Origin: Argopecten irradians
Taxonomy: Eukaryota > Mollusca > Bivalvia > Pectinida > Pectinidae
Direction: 5' to 3'
Length of the DNA: 64,000 bases
Assembly (NCBI RefSeq): GCF_041381155.1
Contig: NC_091139.1
Location: 9,300,383 to 9,364,382, forward strand
The notes below the pieces were generated by a model. It saw only the letters and a program-made list of their open reading frames with translations. It had not been told where the DNA came from and made no database searches. The translations under genes and the position numbers were made by a program. Below, in pieces: positions 58,391 through 64,000 of the stretch (positions are counted from its first letter, which is position 1; every line of letters begins with the position of its first letter).

Positions 58391-61300
58391 TGGTTTGTCA
58401 GTCTTCTGTTGTTCTTCTTTACTACATTTGGTGTCATCAGCCATCAACGCCGTCTCCTAAACAAAGGTTAGTAATAAGTAAAATGCTTTAAAACGATACT
58501 AGGTATTATAGGACAAGACAACATACACTTATATGTACCAGTATTAAAATATGCATTGTATATAGATCTATATGAATCCAGAACTGCAGATACCACATGA
58601 ATTTATTTTCATCATATTTATCTTCTGTTTTTGTTTAAAGTGCCCGTATATAATCATTCAAACAAAGTTGCATTACTTTTTTTTCATTGTCAATATAAGC
58701 TATTCATACAATTTAGTTATCGGTTTATTTACCCTGCGTTAATTACCTGGGACTGTAACGCCTCCGCTTTGTCTGATCTATCTACACCAGCATGCCCTTT
58801 AAATAGTGTCCCTTTAGGTCTTTCGACATCCTCCTGACTGGGAACCTTTGGTAAGACTTTACAATCCCCTTTAGGCATGACACCTGACATCGTCCTGACT
58901 GGGAATCCTCGGTACAGCTTCAGTGGCACTCTCTTCGGATGATGCCCCGACAGGTTTCTCCAAGTCCACATCGTCCTGACAAGGAACCATCGGCTTGACT
59001 TCACATAGATCCTTAGGGATGACGTCAGATGCTAGAGTAGACCCCGTTGGCTTTTCGAATGGAAATAGGACATTGCATGTCGGCCATGTTAGTTCACGAA
59101 TCAGAAAATTATGGACCATGTGCACCTCTGGGCCATGATTAATACAGTTTCTAAAGTTTTAGAAAGATCCGTGCAATGATGTTTGAGAAATATGTCGGAC
59201 AACACAAATAACTAGTAATAAAAACAGCAGTAATCATCTTTAAAGATCTGCTAACAAAATCAGAAAAAAACTTTTATTTAATTGTTTGATCATTTCTTTT
59301 ATCTAAAATAAACATTTACTGTTTTATGTGTCTCAGTTTGACCGTTTGTAGTCATTTAAATAACGTTTTATGACTTAACTTTTTCATTGTCAATACAAGC
59401 AGCTATTGTTATTTTGACATCGGTGTATTCACCCTGTTCTAATTACCTGTGACTGTAACGCCTCCGCTATATCTGATTCCTTTGACCTATCTTCAGTAGC
59501 ATGTCCTTCAACTAGTGAACCATCAGATGTCCCCACAACCTCCTGAATGGAAACCTTTGGTAAGACTTTACAATCCTCTTTAGGCTTGCCACCAGTAACA
59601 AACTCCTTCAGATGATGCCCCGACAGGTTTTCTCGTGGTCCATATCGTCCTGACTCGGCACCATCGGTACGGCTTCAGTAACAATCCCTTCGGATGATGC
59701 CCCGACAGACTTCTTCAAGTCCACATCGATTTTACAAAGATCCTTGGCGATAGTGTCAGACACTGGAGTAGACCACATATCCTTTTTGAAAGGAAACAAG
59801 ACATGGAATATTTACCACACTGTAGTGTCCACTGTATGGATACATTAGAAATAAACTAAAAGAACAAAACCTAATTCCATATTCCATGACAATAATGAAT
59901 TTCAGTGTCTGAAATTGTGCACAAATGTACATTCAAAGCAATGAAGAAACATTATAACACCACAAGATCTATTTTACCCATACGTCCGTCTTAGCTTTAC
60001 ATCACTGAAGTACAGATAAGTGATTATCATATCCATTACCCTGTCTTTAGTTCTACACCATTGAAGTACATAGAAGTGCTAAATCTTATCCGTAACTCCA
60101 TCTTTAGTTCTACACCATTGACTTACAGGGAAATTATGCATCATACCTGTGATTCAATCTTTAGTTCTACACCATTGAAATACAGGGAAATTATGTATCT
60201 TACCTGTGGTTCAGTCTTTGGCACTACCTTTGCTTTCTTTTTCTTTCTTTTTGATTTCTTTTTCTTGTGTTTAATACCAGGTTCATCCTAGAAAATAAAT
60301 CATGCTTCAATTATGATACAAGTATTCACCAGACTAACTACAATACAAGTATCTATAAGACTAACTGCGATACAAATATCCGCCAAATTAACGTGTACTT
60401 ACAGGTTCGCCAGTCTTCTGTTGTTCTTCTTTACTACATTTGGTATCGTCAGCCATCAACGCCGTCTCCTAAACAAAGGTTAGTCACGATTCAAATGTTT
60501 TAACACGATACTAGGTATTAAAAGAGGACTAGACAACATACACACATAAACAAACCAGGAATATATTATTCTTTATAGATAGATCTATATGAATCCAGAA
60601 CTGCAAACGCCACTTGATTTCATTTCATCTCTTTTTTTTCATTCTGTGTTGAATGTGTCCGTATATAGCCATTCAAACAAAGTTGTAATAATTAACTTCT
60701 TCATTGTCAATATATGTTACTAATGTCATTTTGATATCGGTTTATTCAGCCTGCTCTAATTACCTGTGACTGTAACGCCTCCGCTATATCTGATTCCTTT
60801 GACCTATCTTCAATAGCATGTCCCTCAGCTAGTGTACCATCAGATGTCCCCACATCCTCCTGGCTGTGAACCTTTGGTAAGACTTTACAATCCCCTTTAG
60901 GCATGGCACCTGTTCCCAGCCGTTCAGATGATGTTGCAATAGGCTTCTCCAAGTCCACATCGTCCTGACTGGGAATCATCGGTGCGGCTTCAGTGGCATT
61001 CTCCTCGGATGATACCCCGACAGGTTTCTCAAAGTCCACGTCGTCCTGACAAGGAACCATCGGCTTGACTTCACATAGATCCTTATGGATAGCGTCAGAT
61101 GATAGAGTAGACCCTGTAGGCTTTTCGAATGGAAATAGGACATTGAATGTCGGCCATGTTAGTTCACGAGTCAGAAAATTAAGAACCATGTGCACCTCTG
61201 GGCCGTGATTAATACAGTTTGTAAAGTTTTTGAAAGATCCGTGCAATGATGTTTGAGAAATATGTCGGACAACAATTAATGGTACCCTTTCAATTAACAG

Positions 61301-64000
61301 TAATTAAAACATCAGTCATCATCTTTAAAGATCTGCTAACAAAATCAGAAAAAAAACTTTATTTAATTGTTTGATCATTTCTTTTATCTAAAATAAACAT
61401 TTACTGTTTAATGTGTCTCAGTTTGACCGTTTGTAGTCATTTAAATAACGTTTTATTACTTAACTTTTTCATTGTCAATACAAGCAGCTATTGTTATTTT
61501 GACATCTGTGTATTCACCCTGTTCTAATTACCTGTGACTGTAACGCCTCCGCTATATCTGATTCCTTTGACCTATCTTCAGTAGCATGTCCTTCAACTAG
61601 TGCACCATCAGATGTCCCCACAACCTCCTGAATGGAAACCTTTGGTAAGACTTTACAATCCTCTTTAGGCTTGCCACCAGTAACAAACCCTTCAGATGAT
61701 GCCCCGACAGGTTTCTCCGGGTCCATATCGTCCTGACTCGGTACCATCGGTACGGCTTCAGTAACAATCCCTTCGGATGATGCCCCGACAGACTTCTTCA
61801 AGTCCACATCGATTTTACAAAGATCCTTGGGGATAGTGTCAGACACTGGAGTAGACGACATATCCTTTTTTGAAAGGAAACAAGACATGGAATATTTACC
61901 ACACTGTAGTGTCCACTGTATGGATACATTAGAAATAAACTAAAAGAACAAAACCTGATTCCATATTCCATGACAATAATGAATTTCAGCGTCTGAAATT
62001 GTGAACAAATGTACATTCAAAGCAATGAAGAAACATTATAACACCACAAGATCTATTTTACCCATGCGTCCGTCTTAGCTTTACATCACTGAAGTACAGA
62101 TAAGTGATTATCATATCCATTACCCTGTCTTTAGTTCTACACCATTGAAGTACATAGAAGTGCTAAATCTTATTCGTGACGTGACTCCATCTTTAGTTCT
62201 ACACCATTGACTTACAGGGAAATTATGCATCATACCTGTGATTCAATCTTTAGTTCTACATCATTGAAATACAGGGTAATTATGTATCTTACCTGTGGTT
62301 CAGTCTTTGGCACTACCTTTGCTTTCCTTTTCTTTCTTTTTGATTTCTTTTTCTTGTGTTTAATACCAGGTTCATCCTAGAAAATAAATCATGCTTCAAT
62401 TATGATACAAGTATTCACCAGACTAACTACAATACAAGTATCTATAAGACTAACTGCGATACAAATATCCGCCAGATTAACGTGTACTTACTGGTCTGCC
62501 AGTCTTCTGTTGTTCTTCTTTACTACATTTGGTATCGTCAGCCATCAACGCCGTCTCCTAAACAAAGGTTAGTCACGATTCAAATGTTTTAACACGATAC
62601 TAGGTATTAAAAGAGGACTAGACAACATACACACATAAACAAACCAGGAATATATTATTCTTTATAGATAGATCTATATGAATCCAGAACTGCAAACGCC
62701 ACTTGATTTCATTTCATCTCTTTTTTTTCATTCTGTGTTGAATGTGTCCGTATATAGCCATTCAAACAAAGTTGTAATAATTAACTTCTTCATTGTCAAT
62801 ATATGTTACTAATGTCATTTTGATATCGGTTTATTCAGCCTGCTCTAATTACCTGTGACTGTAACGCCTCCGCTATATCTGATTCCTTTGACCTATCTTC
62901 AGTAGCATGTCCTTCAGCTAGTGTACCATCAGATGTCCCCACATCCTCCTGGCTGTGAACCTTTGGTAAGACTTTACAATCCCCTTTAGGCATGGCACCT
63001 GTTCCCAGCCGTTCAGATGATGTCGCAATAGGCTTCTCCAAGTCCACATCGTCCTGACTGGGAATCATCGGTACAGCTTCAGTGGCACTCTCTTCGGATG
63101 ATACCCCGACAGGTTTCTCCAAGTCCACGTCGTCCTGACAAGGAACCATCGGCTTGACTTCACATAGATCCTTAGGGATGACGTCAGATGCTAGAGTAGA
63201 CCCCGTAGGCTTTTCGAATGGAAATAGGACATTGAATGTCGGCCATGTTAGTTCACGAGTCAGAAAATTAAGGGCCATGTGCACCTCTGGGCCATGATAA
63301 TTAAAGTTTGTAAAGTTTTAGAAAGATACGTGCAGTGATGTTTGAGAAATATGTCGGACAACACAAATAACTAGTAATAAAAACAGCAGTAATCATCTTT
63401 AAAGATCTGCTAACAAAATCAGTAAAAAAAATTTATTTAATTGTTTGATCATTTCTTTTATCTAAAATAAACATTTACTGTTTTATGTGTCTCAGTTTGA
63501 CCGTTTGTAGTCATTTAAATAACGTTTTATGACTTAACTTTTTCATTGTCAATACAAGCAGCTAATGTAATTTTGACATCGGTGTATTCACCCTGTGCTA
63601 ATTACCTGTGACTGTAACGCCTCTGCTATATCTGATTCCTTTGACCTATCTTCAGTAGCATGTCCTTCAACTAGTGCACCATCAGATGTCCCCACAACCT
63701 CCTGAATGGAAACCTTTGGTAAGACTTTACAATCCTCTTTAGGCTTGCCACCAGTAACAAACCCTTCAGATGATGCCCCGACAGGTTTCTCCGGGTCCAG
63801 ATCGTCCTGACTCGGCACCATCGGTACGGCTTCAGTAACAATCCCTTCGGATGATGCCCCGACAGACTTCTTCAAGTCCACATCGATTTTACAAAGATCC
63901 TTGGCGATAGTGTCAGACACTGGAGTAGACCACATATCCTTTTTGAAAGGAAACAAGACATGGAATATTTACCACACTGTAGTGTCCACTGTATGGATAC
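58391..64000 (-). CDS. Repeated phase-0 exon cassettes, probable 5' part of the HELZ2-like gene
   Basis: Minus-strand exons, all phase 0 on both sides. D: 58391-58456, 60403-60468, 62492-62557 (22 aa, MADDTKCSKEEQQKT). C: 60204-60287, 62293-62376 (28 aa, Lys-rich KKKKSKRKKKKAK). B: 59447-59781, 61532-61864, 63606-63938 (111 aa when intact). A: 58747-59050, 60764-61120, 62853-63209 (119 aa when intact). Order along the gene is B-A-D-C, repeated with a period of about 2,090 bp. A and B are homologous and built from a roughly 26-residue repeat (VPSQDDVDLEKPVGASSE). The chain reads on past 64000. D1 is phase-compatible with the exon at 55146, which links it to the HELZ2-like gene by inference only. 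A1 (53 bp shorter) and B1 (two 1-bp insertions) are out of frame and may be skipped. No known domain; likely disordered, with acidic and basic blocks. Confidence 0.65.
58747..59050 (-). pseudogene. Exon A1, shortened and out of frame
   Basis: 304 bp against 357 in A2 and A3, a loss of 53 bp inside the repeat region, so the frame is not kept (stop after VPRIPSQDDVRCHA). The donor context is also changed (CCCAG|GTAATT for TCACAG|GTAATT). Confidence 0.7.
59447..59781 (-). pseudogene. Exon B1, frameshifted copy
   Basis: 335 bp against 333 in B2 and B3. Relative to them it has one extra base near 59613 and one near 59629, which shift the frame twice. Splice sites look intact. Because neighbours are phase 0, skipping it would not disturb the rest. 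Confidence 0.7.
59985..60225. repeat. Minisatellite of about 62 bp copying the exon C donor, four copies
   Basis: On the minus strand the exon C end and donor (ACTGAACCACAG|GTAAGA, then TACATAATTTCCCTGTA) are followed by units with GGTGTAGAACTAAAGATTGA and ATCACAG|GTATGATGCATAA, so at least one downstream copy keeps a donor-like site. The same block occurs at 62070-62315. Confidence 0.75.
60764..61120 (-). CDS. Exon A2, intact cassette exon
   Basis: 119 codons, acceptor TTTCCATTCGAAAAG, donor GTAATT. It starts PTGSTLSSDAIHKDLCEVK, continues with two VPSQDDVD-type repeats, and ends DRSKESDIAEALQSQ. A3 (62853-63209) is nearly the same. Rich in Asp, Glu, Ser, Pro; no known fold. Confidence 0.7.
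61532..61864 (-). CDS. Exon B2, intact cassette exon
   Basis: 111 codons, acceptor TTTCCTTTCAAAAAAG, donor GTAATT. It starts DMSSTPVSDTIPKDLCKIDV and ends with the same DRSKESDIAEALQSQ as the A exons, showing A and B come from one ancestor. B3 is 63606-63938. Confidence 0.7.

Overview
The window is eukaryotic: AT-rich, with intron-split genes bounded by GT..AG signals, a tRNA-derived SINE, a mariner element and very many tandem and inverted repeats. The gene content (a C1q-domain gene, two C-type-lectin-like genes and a HELZ2-like RNase/helicase gene) and the style of the repeats suggest a bivalve mollusc. That is an inference; no species is assigned. No retroviral, LTR or other virus-derived element was recognised.

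Layout. 1-785: 43-bp tandem array. 1828-4241 (minus): 5' part of a secreted C-type-lectin-like gene in three frame-compatible exons; the rest would lie to the left. 4513-5840: decayed mariner with TA duplications. 6005-9876: small DNA elements, a 43-bp-arm hairpin, a G/C tract and a foldback element with long inverted ends and a 9-bp target duplication. 10230-10675 (minus): PHR-like single-exon fragment. 11382-11466: possible lone signal-peptide exon. 14816-15730: inverted-repeat block and a 21-bp palindromic array. 18371-21760 (minus): membrane lectin-like gene (signal peptide, half a lectin domain, Thr-rich mucin stalk, short Cys exon, transmembrane tail). 22662-24107: TIR element carrying two opposed 21-bp palindromic arrays. 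25234-25450: SINE with a 10-bp duplication. 25652-32896 (plus): complete four-exon secreted coiled-coil C1q protein (353 aa). 34441-42385: dispersed repeats, a 1.2-kb TIR element, palindrome clusters and minisatellites. 42825-55194 (minus): ten exons that join in frame into a HELZ2-like protein, with a CSD/RNB ribonuclease and then a UPF1-type SF1 helicase. 56085-64000 (minus): an 85-copy 27-bp array and about three copies of a 2.09-kb unit of phase-0 exons, probably the 5' part of the same gene.

The recognisable genes are all of kinds linked to invertebrate immunity: glycan or pattern recognition (lectins, C1q) and RNA-directed antiviral function (HELZ2). Whether they act together cannot be read from sequence.

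The most unusual theme is minisatellites rooted at splice sites. About 55 copies of a 56-bp repeat lead into, and end at, the true 3' splice site of the C1q exon. An 85-copy 27-bp array starts about a dozen bases from a 5' splice site of the HELZ2-like gene. A third repeat copies another of its donors. A second theme is 21-bp repeats with palindromic cores and two interchangeable linkers, seen in two unrelated-looking places.
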